A stretch of 64,000 bases of DNA from Micavibrio aeruginosavorus_D (lineage in GTDB: Bacteria > Pseudomonadota > Alphaproteobacteria > Micavibrionales > Micavibrionaceae): contig NZ_CP195303.1 in NCBI RefSeq assembly GCF_051245535.1, positions 2,232,001 to 2,296,000 of the forward strand, written 5' to 3'. Every line of letters begins with the position of its first letter. The first letter of the stretch is position 1. Shown in pieces: positions 26,132 through 35,078 of the stretch. A program made the position numbers and the translations under genes. The notes under the pieces were generated by a model. The model did not search any database, was not told where the DNA came from, and saw only the letters and a program-made list of their open reading frames with translations.

Positions 26132-27000
26132 GATGGTTGGGTCCCGCCTGATTGGGTCCCGGCTGGTTGACGGCCCAGACCGCCCGCGCGGGCAGATGAA
26201 TCATCTGTATGAATGTCGCCGCGCTGGGCGTTGTGCGCCAGCAATTGCGGGAGTATCGCCGACACCATCGGCGGCGGTCCGGCCACGTAAATGGATGCGC
26301 CGGATAAATCGGCGTGATCGTGAATGACGACATCGCCAACCATGCCGGCTTGGGCATCTGCCGGGCGACTTTTGTCATCGCGCACAACGGACACGAACCG
26401 GAATGTCGGGTGGGCGGTTTGCAGCGCGCGGAAATGATCGGCGATATACAGATCATCCCCATAATTGGCGCCCCAATACAACGTAATCGGACCCGGATGC
26501 CCGGTGTTCAGGGCGGATTCAACAATCGCCTTCATCGGGGATAATCCCATGCCCCCGGCAATCGCAATAATTGGTTTCACGCACCCCGGGGCCAATGTGG
26601 CATGGCCCATCGGTGCGGTGATGGTGGCGGTGTCGCCGATTTTCAATTGCGTGGCGACGTGCTGGCTGGCCGCACCGCCCGTGTTGCGGATGTGGAATTC
26701 CAGATGGTCGGTGGTGCCATTGGCATCGGGCGCATTGGCAATCGAATAAGACCGGGCGGGCAGTCCCGCCACAGCCAGATCGGCATATTGCCCGGCGCGA
26801 TAGGCCAGCCGGGCATTGTTGTTCAGGCGCAAGCGGATGATGCGGATATCAGCGCTGGGCGCGTCAATCCCCTCCACCACCGCGTCAAAGGCGGCGGGTG
26901 GCGGTGTGGGGGGCAGGGCGGCGCACATCCCTGTGCATCCTGCCGGGTCGGCGCTGGCTTTCAGCGTGTCGCTCAATCGCGGTCTCCGTTTGCTGGCCAT
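26128..27000 (-). CDS. FAD/NAD(P)H-dependent oxidoreductase, ferredoxin reductase-like
   Basis: The 290-residue protein has an FAD-binding domain with RSYSIANAP (typical RxYS) and GGAASQHVATQL. The nucleotide-binding domain contains IAIAGGMGLSPMKAIVESAL and VYVAGPPPMVSAIL-like sequence (IYVAGPPPMV). No 2Fe-2S ferredoxin domain is present, so electrons would pass to a separate partner. It resembles the reductase halves of ring-hydroxylating or CDP-glucoseen systems. No oxygenase is nearby, so the partner is unknown. Confidence 0.82.
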   Translation of the reverse strand: MASKRRPRLSDTLKASADPAGCTGMCAALPPTPPPAAFDAVVEGIDAPSADIRIIRLRLNNNARLAYRAGQYADLAVAGLPARSYSIANAPDANGTTDHLEFHIRNTGGAASQHVATQLKIGDTATITAPMGHATLAPGCVKPIIAIAGGMGLSPMKAIVESALNTGHPGPITLYWGANYGDDLYIADHFRALQTAHPTFRFVSVVRDDKSRPADAQAGMVGDVVIHDHADLSGASIYVAGPPPMVSAILPQLLAHNAQRGDIHTDDSSARAGGLGRQPAGTQSGGTQPS

Positions 27001-27020
27001 TCAAGATGCCTCGTTATACC

Positions 27021-27770
27021 CTATTGGTTCAGCGAACCAGCCTTTTTTTGCGGGTCGCGATAGACGAACAAATCACGCTCCAACGCAACGCCGGTCTGCA
27101 TCTGGAACAATTCCACTTCGCTGACCGATCCCTGCGGGTCGATGACGCGCCATTTTTTCAACTGGAACGGCTCGCGCGTGAAGCCGAGGGTCAGGCTGCC
27201 CGCACCCGCATCGGCGGTCTGGCTCAATTTGATCTGGATCAACCCGCCGCTTTCCACGACGCTGTCGACCTTTACATCACCGGACAGGCGGATATCACTG
27301 CGCAACAGGAAATCGGCCAAAGTCTGGCCAATCGGCGCGTTGGATTGTTCACCCAGATTGGCGTCATAGAAATAAATGAACACACCATCGGCGACGACGA
27401 AATCCTTCACCGGGTCATCGTAATCAAAGCGCAATTTTCCCGGACGGTTCAGATAGAACGTCCCGATCAATTGCGTGCCATTCCCGGCGGTCAGCAAGAA
27501 GCGCGCGCGCGCTGTTTTCAATTGCTGCAACCATTGCTCGGCCTGCACGGCCATGGCGGTGGCTTGCTCGGGGCTGTAGGTGGTGACATCGGTCGGGATA
27601 GCGGGAACGGCCGCTGGCGTGGTCACGCTGGTCGCCGGGATTGCACCTGCGGCGGCCTCTGTCGCTGTGGCTTCCGTTGCCGCAGTTTGCGCGGATACAC
27701 CCGTGCCAATAAATGTCGCAGCCCCCAAAAGAGCCAACCCGGTCATAATCGTCAAAATACGTGTTTTCAT
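27021..27770 (-). CDS. lolA: Outer-membrane lipoprotein carrier LolA
   Basis: LolA carries lipoproteins through the periplasm from LolCDE to the outer membrane. The roughly 249-residue protein has a signal peptide (MKTRILTIMTGLALLGA...), an alanine-rich linker and the LolA core (LIGTFYLNRPGKLRFDYDDP, VVADGVFIYFYD, with a late FQMQTGVALERDLFVYRDP). The ATG at 27770 is preferred over an upstream TTG. It lies behind ftsK, as is common in alphaproteobacteria. Confidence 0.92.
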   Translation of the reverse strand: MKTRILTIMTGLALLGAATFIGTGVSAQTAATEATATEAAAGAIPATSVTTPAAVPAIPTDVTTYSPEQATAMAVQAEQWLQQLKTARARFLLTAGNGTQLIGTFYLNRPGKLRFDYDDPVKDFVVADGVFIYFYDANLGEQSNAPIGQTLADFLLRSDIRLSGDVKVDSVVESGGLIQIKLSQTADAGAGSLTLGFTREPFQLKKWRVIDPQGSVSEVELFQMQTGVALERDLFVYRDPQKKAGSLNQ

Positions 27771-27815
27771 GGGGTCATTTGTACCCAAACAACCCGGCGA
27801 AAGAAAGGCATGAAG

Positions 27816-27849
27816 AAGGCCGGAACAGGGTGTATCCCGAGCCGGCCTT
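27816..27849 (-). terminator. Hairpin between ftsK and lolA, possible attenuator
   Basis: AAGGCCGG and CCGGCCTT form a perfect 8-bp stem with an 18-base loop just after ftsK. No T-run follows on the minus strand, so it may be an attenuator or an mRNA-processing hairpin rather than a full terminator. Confidence 0.4.
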
Positions 27850-27880
27850 GCTATAAGGTTATGGTAATATATGCAAGGGG

Positions 27881-30436
27881 TCAGGCGTCGGAATAATCCC
27901 CGACCAGAACCTCGCGCTTGCCCGTCGCGCTGGCGCGGCTGACCACGCCTTGGCGTTCCATCTCCTCCATAATCCGCGCGGCGCGGTTATAGCCGATCTG
28001 GAAGTGGCGCTGGATAAAGCTGGTCGATGCCTTGCGTTCGCGGGCAATCAGGGCCACGGCCTTGTCGTAGAATTCATCGCAATCATTGCCGCCGCCACCT
28101 TCGCCGAACATCGCGGACATGATTTCGGAATCGCCGAAATCGCCGCCCTCGGTGACATCGTCGATATATGATGGCTCGGCCTGGCTCTTGATGAATGTCA
28201 CAACATTTTCAACATCATCATCGGCGACGAACGGGCCGTGGACACGCGTGATGCGGCCACCGGACGCCATGTACAACATGTCACCCATGCCCAGCAATTG
28301 TTCCGCGCCGCCTTCACCCAGAATGGTGCGGGAATCAATTTTCGATGTGACCTGGAACGAAATCCGGGTGGGGAAGTTGGCTTTAATAACGCCCGTAATA
28401 ACGTCAACCGACGGGCGCTGGGTCGCCATGATCAAATGGATACCGGCGGCCCGGGCCATCTGGGCCAGACGCTGGATCGCGTTTTCAACGTCTTTCCCGG
28501 CCACCAGCATCAGGTCGGCAAATTCATCGACCACGACGACGATATACGGAATTTCGTTCATATCCATTGGCTGTTCTTCAAACACGGGCTTGCCGGTGTC
28601 ACCGTCAAATCCGGTTTGAACGCGGCGGGTCAGAACTTCGCCCTTCTTACGCGCTTCGCGCAGGCGCTCGTTATACCCCTCGATGTTCCGCACGCCCAGT
28701 TTCGACATGGCGCGGTAGCGGTCTTCCATTTCCTTCACCGTCCATTTCAGCGCAACCACCGCCTTGCCCGGCTCGGTCACCACAGGGGACAGCAAGTGCG
28801 GAATATCGTCATAGACCGACAATTCCAGCATCTTCGGATCAATCATGATGAATCGGCATTTTTCCGGCGGCAGACGATACAGCAATGACAAAATCATCGT
28901 GTTCACGGCCACGGATTTCCCCGAACCGGTGGTCCCGGCGACCAGCAAGTGCGGCATACGCGCCAAATCGGCGATAATCGGCTGACCGCCAATGTCTTTC
29001 CCTAGGATCAACGGCAATGCACCCTTGGCATCCTGCACATCCGATGTTTCCAGCATCTCGCGCATAAACACGGTCTGGCGCTTGCGGTTCGGCAATTCGA
29101 TACCAATGACGTTGCGGCCCGGAATAACGGCGCAGCGTACCGATGTGGCCGACATGCTTCGGGCAATATCGTCGGACAGGGAAATGACGCGCGATGATTT
29201 CACGCCCGGTGCGGGTTCCAGTTCGTACAATGTCACCACCGGGCCGGGGTGGATGGATACAATCTCCCCCTGCACGTTGAAATCTTGCAACACGGTTTGC
29301 AGCAATTCGGCATTGCGTTGCAACGTCGCTTCGTCCATTTGCCCATCGCCCAGATTGTCCGGCAATTCGCGCAGCAAATCGGTCGACGGCAATTCCCATT
29401 CGCCATCGGTGGTGGCCAGCGCCAATTGGCGTTGCTTGGTCGATGGTTTCGGGGCCTTTTTCTTGGCCTTTTCCGGTTTGACGACTTTGGCGGCCTTTAT
29501 CGGCGCGCGCAGACGCGGGGTGGATTCTTCATCCTCCTCGTCCACTTCTTCTTCGTCATCTTCGTATTCTTCGTCCTCATCGTCTTCGTCTTCTTCCTCA
29601 TACTCCGCATCAATAATTTCTTCGTCATCATCGGCGGTGATACGGGCGCGGCGGGACCGGGATTTCGGGGCCTCCAATTGGGTCAGGCGTTCACGCGCCG
29701 GGGCGACGTATTCCGGATCTGAATAATGACGGATCCAATCATAAAACGCATGCGCGGCCCCAACGATCTTCTCGGTCGTCCATGCGGCCATATAGCGCAG
29801 CGAATCCCAGACATAAATCACTTCATCCTTCGTCACCGCCATGGCCAGCGGCAGACAGGCCAGCGCCCCCACAGCGGCGATCAACGCGGCAATCGTGTGC
29901 GCGCCCAATCCGGTGGATGACCCCGGCAACCATCCGGCCAGCGTGTTCAGCAAAACAACGCCGCCACTGCCGCCCAGCCAATCCTGCGTCATCCATCCGC
30001 CAGAGGGCAGGCGCGCCGCCGCCGTGGCCGTAAACAACGCCGCCAGAATGGTGAAAACAAACCGCAGGGTTAGCGGGCGGATCGGCGTGCGGCGAATAAC
30101 CCGCGCACCAAGCGCGATCAGAACCAGCGCAAACACGCATGATCCAATACCCAAAGTCTGCAAAAACAAATCCGACATAAATGCGCCCGGCGTGCCCATC
30201 CAGTTTTGCGGGCCGGCCATCATTTCATTGGCGGCGCTGGCCGTATTGATCGACGGATCGGCGGGGTGATAGCTGAGCAATGCGGCGACCAGCGCCAGCC
30301 CGGCCAACGCAATCGCTCCCCCAAACCCATCGACCAGACGGTTGGCGGCAAAAGCCTGAATCCGCTCCGGCACAAAGGATGGTCCCTTTTGACGGGACGA
30401 AGAACGGGAGCGCGAGGAGCGACGGGAACGGGCCAT
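27881..30436 (-). CDS. ftsK: DNA translocase FtsK
   Basis: FtsK pumps DNA at the septum and links chromosome segregation with division. The 851-residue protein has a basic start, about four membrane segments (to ~215), a linker with a long Asp/Glu run (about 268-305), the alpha/beta motor with Walker A GTTGSGKSV and Walker B VVVVDEFADL, and the gamma winged helix (YDKAVALIARERKAS ... RAARIMEEMERQG). It is similar in size to other alphaproteobacterial FtsK proteins. The start has only a weak ribosome binding site. Confidence 0.98.
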   Translation of the reverse strand: MARSRRSSRSRSSSRQKGPSFVPERIQAFAANRLVDGFGGAIALAGLALVAALLSYHPADPSINTASAANEMMAGPQNWMGTPGAFMSDLFLQTLGIGSCVFALVLIALGARVIRRTPIRPLTLRFVFTILAALFTATAAARLPSGGWMTQDWLGGSGGVVLLNTLAGWLPGSSTGLGAHTIAALIAAVGALACLPLAMAVTKDEVIYVWDSLRYMAAWTTEKIVGAAHAFYDWIRHYSDPEYVAPARERLTQLEAPKSRSRRARITADDDEEIIDAEYEEEDEDDEDEEYEDDEEEVDEEDEESTPRLRAPIKAAKVVKPEKAKKKAPKPSTKQRQLALATTDGEWELPSTDLLRELPDNLGDGQMDEATLQRNAELLQTVLQDFNVQGEIVSIHPGPVVTLYELEPAPGVKSSRVISLSDDIARSMSATSVRCAVIPGRNVIGIELPNRKRQTVFMREMLETSDVQDAKGALPLILGKDIGGQPIIADLARMPHLLVAGTTGSGKSVAVNTMILSLLYRLPPEKCRFIMIDPKMLELSVYDDIPHLLSPVVTEPGKAVVALKWTVKEMEDRYRAMSKLGVRNIEGYNERLREARKKGEVLTRRVQTGFDGDTGKPVFEEQPMDMNEIPYIVVVVDEFADLMLVAGKDVENAIQRLAQMARAAGIHLIMATQRPSVDVITGVIKANFPTRISFQVTSKIDSRTILGEGGAEQLLGMGDMLYMASGGRITRVHGPFVADDDVENVVTFIKSQAEPSYIDDVTEGGDFGDSEIMSAMFGEGGGGNDCDEFYDKAVALIARERKASTSFIQRHFQIGYNRAARIMEEMERQGVVSRASATGKREVLVGDYSDA

Positions 30437-30825
30437 GACGAGATACAGTCCAGAGGGGTGTGGTTATGAAAAGAATGACCCGGAGGGGCCGATTAGAAAG
30501 GGCAAGGCAGAGCGCCTTGTTCACTATTTTATCCCCAGACTCCGGCCTATACAAGCGGGGATCAGTACGGAAAATGGGGTTTTATGAGATGCCTTGCGGC
30601 CTCCCCCCACCCAACCCTCCCCCCTCGGGCGGGGGGAGGGCTTTTTCTCAATCCTCTCCTTCCCTCTTGGAGGGGATATAAGGGAGCGGGGGATAAAAAG
30701 GGCCCCGTTAACGCTTTATTAAAGTTTTTAGCCAAAATTCAGGGATGGAGAGTCCTGCGCTTTCTCCAAGCGCCGGGGTGTGTGTTTTTTGAAATTGATA
30801 TTTGAGACGAAGGAAGGGGTTTTCA
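30437..30825 (+). repeat. ftsK upstream region with C-rich palindromes
   Basis: These 389 bases hold no gene that I can support. A strong hairpin CCCTCCCCCC / GCGGGGGGAGGG followed by CTTTTT lies at about 30611-30645, and a second C/T-rich stretch continues to about 30680. The first hairpin has the form of a plus-strand terminator although no plus gene precedes it. The frame at 30460-30681 looks accidental. Confidence 0.5.
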
Positions 30826-31194
30826 ATGCCTTCAGCCGCTTTGCGCGATTCTGCAAAGAAATCTGCACCACCGGGCGCGATTGAATACAGCGTCTATACG
30901 TTCCAGAAATCGGGCGGGGCCTCGGGCGACCGCTGGAAAAAACACGATTCGTTTTCCGACATGACGAAAGCGGTGGAGCAGGCGGAAGGCCTGTTCGCCA
31001 CGGACGAATATTGCCGCGTCGAAATCAAACAAAAATACACCGATCCAAAAAACAACCGCTGCGTCGACATGACGCTGAAAACCTATGAACGCAAAGGCGT
31101 GCGTATCTCCGGCACGGTCATGGCGCTGGGTGGGGCTGTGGCGTGTGGTGTTATTGCGTTTATCGCGGCCTATATCGTCGGCACAAAAATGTAG
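30826..31194 (+). CDS. Hypothetical protein with C-terminal membrane anchor
   Basis: The 122-residue protein has a hydrophilic body (1-90) and one C-terminal membrane helix (about 96-120). This gives a tail-anchored form. The start MPSAALRDS at 30826 is preceded by GAAGGGG. No family is recognised. It lies 57 bases before qmcA on the same strand and could be co-transcribed. Confidence 0.6.
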   Translation: MPSAALRDSAKKSAPPGAIEYSVYTFQKSGGASGDRWKKHDSFSDMTKAVEQAEGLFATDEYCRVEIKQKYTDPKNNRCVDMTLKTYERKGVRISGTVMALGGAVACGVIAFIAAYIVGTKM

Positions 31195-31251
31195 TTTCTT
31201 GATAATTCCCTCTTCGCGTTTAGCGCTCCTCAACACAAGGAATTTTTCTCC

Positions 31252-32205
31252 ATGGATGGCTTTCTTTCCTTCGGTTTTATCGTGTTTATCATGTTCCTGT
31301 TCGTGGCGTTCAAGGGCGTCATCACGGTGCCACAGGGCTATGAATACACGCTGGAAATGTTCCGTCGTTACACGCGCACACTGGGCCCCGGCCTGCATCT
31401 GATCATTCCCTTTGTTGAAGGCATCGGCGCGCGCATCAATATGATGGAACAGGTGCTGGACGTGCCCTCCCAGGAAGCCATTACCAAAGACAACGCCATG
31501 GTCAAAGTCGATGGCGTTGTGTTCTTTCAGGTGATGAGCGCGGTGAAGGCCGCGTATCAGGTCTCCGAACTGAACCTCTCCATCCTCAATTTGACCATGA
31601 CAAACCTGCGGACCGTGATCGGGTCGATGGATCTGGATGAATTGCTGTCGCAACGGGAAAAGATCAATCATCAATTGCTGCGCGTGGTGGACGAAGCCAC
31701 AGCCCCATGGGGCATCAAAGTCACCCGGATCGAGGTGCGTGATATTTCCCCGCCGCGCGATCTGGTTGATTCCATGGCGCGCCAGATGAAGGCCGAACGT
31801 GAACGCCGCGCGGTCATTCTGGAGGCCGAAGGGATTCGCCAAAGCGAGATCTTGCGCGCCGAAGGTGAAAAACAAGCCGCCATTCTCGAGGCCGAGGGCC
31901 GCAAAGAAGCCGCCTTCCGCGACGCCGAAGCCCGCGAACGCGAAGCCGAAGCCGAGGCCCGCGCGACGCAAATGCTGTCGGATTCGATTGCGAACGGGAA
32001 TGTGAATGCCATCAACTATTTCGTGGCCCAGCAATATGTGGACGCGCTGAAACAATTTGCGATTTCCCCGAACCAGAAACTGGTCTTCATGCCGCTGGAA
32101 GCCTCCGGCGTGATTGGCGCACTGGGCGGCATCACCGATTTGATCCGCGACGCCGGCTCGGCGCGCGACACCGCCGCCGCAACCAAAAGCCCGTGGAAGG
32201 AATAG
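31252..32205 (+). CDS. qmcA: SPFH/band-7 membrane protein, QmcA-like
   Basis: The 317-residue stomatin-type protein has one N-terminal membrane helix (about 4-22), an SPFH domain (VPQGYEYTLEMF, GPGLHLIIPFVEGI, QVLDVPSQEAITKDN, WGIKVTRIEVRDI) and a long coiled coil rich in Glu/Ala/Arg (about 175-245). Such proteins form oligomeric membrane cages tied to membrane quality control with FtsH and NfeD partners. The NfeD gene follows, as in E. coli ybbK-ybbJ. Confidence 0.95.
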   Translation: MDGFLSFGFIVFIMFLFVAFKGVITVPQGYEYTLEMFRRYTRTLGPGLHLIIPFVEGIGARINMMEQVLDVPSQEAITKDNAMVKVDGVVFFQVMSAVKAAYQVSELNLSILNLTMTNLRTVIGSMDLDELLSQREKINHQLLRVVDEATAPWGIKVTRIEVRDISPPRDLVDSMARQMKAERERRAVILEAEGIRQSEILRAEGEKQAAILEAEGRKEAAFRDAEAREREAEAEARATQMLSDSIANGNVNAINYFVAQQYVDALKQFAISPNQKLVFMPLEASGVIGALGGITDLIRDAGSARDTAAATKSPWKE

Positions 32206-32212
32206 CCTCTCA

Positions 32213-32280
32213 CGTCATTCCGGCGAAGGCCGGAATCCATACGGTCTATCCAATGGATACCGGCCTTCGCCGGTATGACG
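32213..32280. repeat. REP-like palindromic pair (CCGGCGAAGGCCGG type)
   Basis: Arms 32213-32240 and 32253-32280 are near-perfect reverse complements. Each contains a hairpin CCGGC GAA GGCCGG. It directly follows the qmcA stop. It is a diverged relative of the elements at 10193-10270 and 14364-14439. Confidence 0.85.
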
Positions 32281-32311
32281 AAAGGATAAAATTGAAATGA
32301 AGCAGGATGTT

Positions 32312-32351
32312 TGATCACGGATACACTGAACTTATTCTGGGGCTGGCCCGC
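32312..32351 (+). repeat. Partial duplicate of the nfeD start region
   Basis: Bases 32312-32351 match 32393-32432 (start of nfeD) at 34 of 40 positions, with an offset of exactly 81 bases. In this copy the start codon position reads ACG instead of ATG. An alternative frame, ATG at 32308, gives a 24-codon peptide that stops before nfeD. Confidence 0.85.
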
Positions 32352-32397
32352 GGCGTTTCGCCGCAATCAATAAACGGATAAAGGCGGAACGATAATC

Positions 32398-32838
32398 ATG
32401 GATACACTCAATTTATTCTGGGGCTGGTTCGCCCTCGCCACGTTGTTTCTGGTGATGGAAATGATCCTGCCGGGCTTTGCGTTCCTCTGGATCGGTCTGG
32501 CGGCGGCGATTGTGGGCGTGATCGTTTTTGTGGCCCCCGTGCTAACCCTGCCGGTGCAAATCGCGTTATTCGGCGTGCTGGGCGTTGCGGCCTATTTCAT
32601 CTCCCGCCGTTTCATATCGCAAAAAACCCGCGAAGAACCGGGCGGCATCGGCAGCAACGTCCATGCCCGTTATATCGGCACATCCGTCGTTCTGGATGAA
32701 GCCATCGAAAACGGCCGCGGCCGTGCCCGCGTGGGCGACACCACATGGGCCGTTGTCGGCCCTGATGCGCCTGCCGGGGCATCGGTGAAAATCATTGGAT
32801 TAAAAGATGAAACGACGTTTCGGGTAGAGCCAGTTTAA
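32398..32838 (+). CDS. NfeD family membrane protein
   Basis: The 146-residue protein has an N-terminal membrane segment with a short turn (about 5-60) and a C-terminal OB-like domain (about 80-145; GRGRARVGDTTWAVVGPDAPAGASVKIIG). This is the typical short NfeD form. It acts as the membrane partner of the SPFH protein encoded upstream. The gap between the two carries a palindrome and a duplicated start. Confidence 0.92.
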   Translation: MDTLNLFWGWFALATLFLVMEMILPGFAFLWIGLAAAIVGVIVFVAPVLTLPVQIALFGVLGVAAYFISRRFISQKTREEPGGIGSNVHARYIGTSVVLDEAIENGRGRARVGDTTWAVVGPDAPAGASVKIIGLKDETTFRVEPV

Positions 32839-32854
32839 TAAACGGGGTCACTGC

Positions 32855-33418
32855 ATGGAAAAGAACATTGGGCAGAAAATCTGTGATGCTCTTTTCAGTG
32901 GCGAGCGCCCACATTTTAGAGAAGTTCCCGGTGGCCTAGAAATTGTTTATCCTTGGCGTGGGCCGGGGGACGCGTTTTATATTAATAAGCAGCAAAAACG
33001 ATGGATTGTGCTGCTTAATCGAACCCTGACCACCTTGTTTGTCTCTTCGGTTGCCTTGTTGACGCTGTTGTCAGATACAAATGCAATGAGCTTCGATAAA
33101 CAATTTGAGGCCGTGCATATTTTGCTCTGGGTGTCGTTTAGTGTTTTGTGTGGCATTGTGTTTTTATTTGGAAAAAATGCGACGCCCTATACTGTCCCTG
33201 TGAGTGAACGGATTAAGAATACGCCTTCTTGGGTGTGGGCGTATTTTTTTATATTTTCGGCGTGGTTTTTCTTATCGCTCATAGGGTACGCCCCCATGAG
33301 CAAGATCACTTCGCTCCCATTCGTGATAATGATGCTTGTCCTAGATGGTTTCTTCGCCGTACTGGCGGCTTGGCTTCTCTGGCGCAGTAAAACAACCGGG
33401 CTCTATTTCTTCACTTAA
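32855..33418 (+). CDS. Hypothetical four-span membrane protein
   Basis: The 187-residue protein has about four membrane helices (about 48-70, 88-108, 123-143, 150-175) and a cytoplasmic N-terminus with IVYPWRGPGDAFYI. No family is recognised. Its GC is visibly below that of its neighbours, which suggests recent acquisition. It follows nfeD by 16 bases and is convergent with the small gene at 33434. Confidence 0.6.
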   Translation: MEKNIGQKICDALFSGERPHFREVPGGLEIVYPWRGPGDAFYINKQQKRWIVLLNRTLTTLFVSSVALLTLLSDTNAMSFDKQFEAVHILLWVSFSVLCGIVFLFGKNATPYTVPVSERIKNTPSWVWAYFFIFSAWFFLSLIGYAPMSKITSLPFVIMMLVLDGFFAVLAAWLLWRSKTTGLYFFT

Positions 33419-33433
33419 GCCCCGGCGGCTCCA

Positions 33434-33613
33434 TCACTCCCCATCCGGCAAATGCCCCAGCGGATCGACCTCGACCATGTTCGCCACCTGTTCAAACACG
33501 GTGGCGTTTTCTTCCATCTGGTCTTTCAGGACCGGGTTCTGTTCGGCCACGGTGCGGAAGAAGAAAGCGGCGTCGCGCAGCAGGCGGGCGGCCAGTTCGG
33601 CGTGGGTTGCCAT
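33434..33613 (-). CDS. Small conserved helical protein (59 residues)
   Basis: A short gene encodes a 59-residue acidic helical peptide beginning MATHAELAARLLRDAA, with FFRTVAEQNPVLKDQMEENA and FEQVANMVEVDPLGHLPDG. An AGGA site lies a few bases before the ATG. Its composition and regular heptad pattern look protein-like, and similar short proteins seem to occur in Rhodospirillales-type genomes (from memory, not checked). Its function is unknown. It is convergent with the four-span membrane gene. Confidence 0.7.
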   Translation of the reverse strand: MATHAELAARLLRDAAFFFRTVAEQNPVLKDQMEENATVFEQVANMVEVDPLGHLPDGE

Positions 33614-33880
33614 GGGAAAATCCTCGGGTTTGGGGGTGGGGCCCCTGAACGGGGCCTGAAAAAACGATGCGGATAGTGTAGGGGCTTCAAACCGGGTCGC
33701 CTAGGTGAAATATTTTGTCATAATGTTGAATTTGTCCCATGATCCCCCGCATTCCACCCGCATCCCCCTCTTGGCTTTTTGTCCGTTTATCTGTATACCG
33801 CAAGGGGTGGGGGCCAAACGGCCAGCCACAGGTTAAACCTTTCTTTCCGTACGCGTTTTTGAGATTAGGGTCCGCACACC

Positions 33881-34522
33881 ATGGACAACATGGAATTCAA
33901 CAAAATTTTCGCCGCCGTGCTGGTGGCCGGTATTGTCGCCAGCCTGACGGGATTCATTTCCCACACGGTAATTCATCCGCACAAACTGCATGACAATGCA
34001 TACAAAATCGAAGGCGTCGTCGAAGATGGCGCCGCTGGTGTTGCCGCCCCGACGGGCCCGCAACCGATTTTGGCGATGCTGGCCTCTGCGGATGTTGCAC
34101 GCGGTGAACAAGCGGCCAAGGCCTGCGCGGCGTGCCACAGCTTCAACAAAGGCGGCGCCAACGGCATCGGCCCGAACCTGTATGGCATCGTGAACGCGAA
34201 CAAAGCGCACTTGGCTGGATTTGCTTATTCCGATGGCATGAAAGCCAAAGGCGGCAAATGGGATTACGACAGCCTGAACCACATGCTGTGGAAACCGAAG
34301 GCCTATATCGCCGACACGAAAATGAACTTCATCGGTTTGAAAAAGCCGGAAGATCGTGCCGCTGTGATTGCATGGCTGCGCACATTGTCTGATTCTCCGG
34401 CGGGCTTGCCGTCTGCCTCGCAGATTTCGGCGGAAGAAGCCGAACTGGCGCCGCCGGCCCCGGCGGCTGAAGCAGCCCCTGCGGCGGATGCCGCACCGGC
34501 TGAGGCTGCTCCGGCACACTAA
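33881..34522 (+). CDS. Membrane-anchored cytochrome c
   Basis: The 213-residue protein has an N-terminal membrane anchor (about 9-30), a linker, and a class I cytochrome c domain (about 70-170). The heme site is CAACH at 82-86 and a methionine ligand is in TKMNFIGL. The tail is rich in Ala and Pro. It resembles the CycM type that carries electrons between complex III and oxidases at the periplasmic face. It is transcribed alone with its own terminator and is divergent from the small gene upstream. Confidence 0.93.
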   Translation: MDNMEFNKIFAAVLVAGIVASLTGFISHTVIHPHKLHDNAYKIEGVVEDGAAGVAAPTGPQPILAMLASADVARGEQAAKACAACHSFNKGGANGIGPNLYGIVNANKAHLAGFAYSDGMKAKGGKWDYDSLNHMLWKPKAYIADTKMNFIGLKKPEDRAAVIAWLRTLSDSPAGLPSASQISAEEAELAPPAPAAEAAPAADAAPAEAAPAH

Positions 34523-34546
34523 GCCAAACAGATCAAACCACATTCA

Positions 34547-34586
34547 ATCATCCCGCTGTTCCAACGAATGGCGGGATGATTTTTTT
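34547..34586 (+). terminator. Terminator of the cytochrome c gene
   Basis: ATCATCCCGC and GCGGGATGAT form a perfect 10-bp stem with a 14-base loop and six following T. It lies 25 bases after the stop codon. Confidence 0.92.
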
Positions 34587-34616
34587 ACACTGTGATGATT
34601 GTACGGAAGAGGGCGT

Positions 34617-35066
34617 TTACGCCTTCTGCTCCCATCCGCCCGTTGGCGTTTGCTGCCAATAGGTGATGGCGTGGCCCGCGTCTTTGTATGTTTTCCACCG
34701 CTGCCGTGCGGCGGTGATCTGGGCCTCGTCATGCCCGTCCAGAAATTCGCACACCAAGGCGAATTGGTCGACATCCTCCGGCGCGACACCCAACCCGGTG
34801 ATCAGCAAATCGGCCTTGTTCGGATTGTCGTTTCCGGCGGTGATATACACGGGCTGGTCTTCGGCAAACCCGTCTTTCTTTGTGCCGTGGGGCAGGAAGG
34901 AGTCGGGGTTATAGGTCCATAAATGCGCCGCCATTTTTTCGGCCAGATCATCATTGGGCAGGCGGACGATCACACGTTTCCCGCCGCTAATGGCCTTGGT
35001 CAAAACCTGGGGCAAAGCTTGCCCCAGATCCTGTGTTTGCAGATGGTAAAAACGAATTTCGCTCAT
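34617..35066 (-). CDS. holC: DNA polymerase III chi subunit
   Basis: Chi links the clamp loader to single-strand binding protein at the replication fork. The 149-residue protein has the HolC pattern: IRFYHLQTQDLGQALPQVLTKAI, VRLPNDDLAEKMAAHLWTYNPDSFLPHG, and LVCEFLDGHDEAQITAARQRWK. It lies 12 bases behind pepA, the usual pepA-holC pair. Confidence 0.94.
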   Translation of the reverse strand: MSEIRFYHLQTQDLGQALPQVLTKAISGGKRVIVRLPNDDLAEKMAAHLWTYNPDSFLPHGTKKDGFAEDQPVYITAGNDNPNKADLLITGLGVAPEDVDQFALVCEFLDGHDEAQITAARQRWKTYKDAGHAITYWQQTPTGGWEQKA

Positions 35067-35078
35067 CTGGTCTTTCTA

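Noticed and set aside
30460..30681. 73-codon frame in the ftsK upstream region
   Set aside because: It reads through C-rich palindromes and has no ribosome binding site or conserved look.
30832..32055. 407-codon minus-strand frame opposite qmcA
   Set aside because: It is the antisense shadow of the SPFH gene; it is rich in His/Arg/Phe and lacks any domain.
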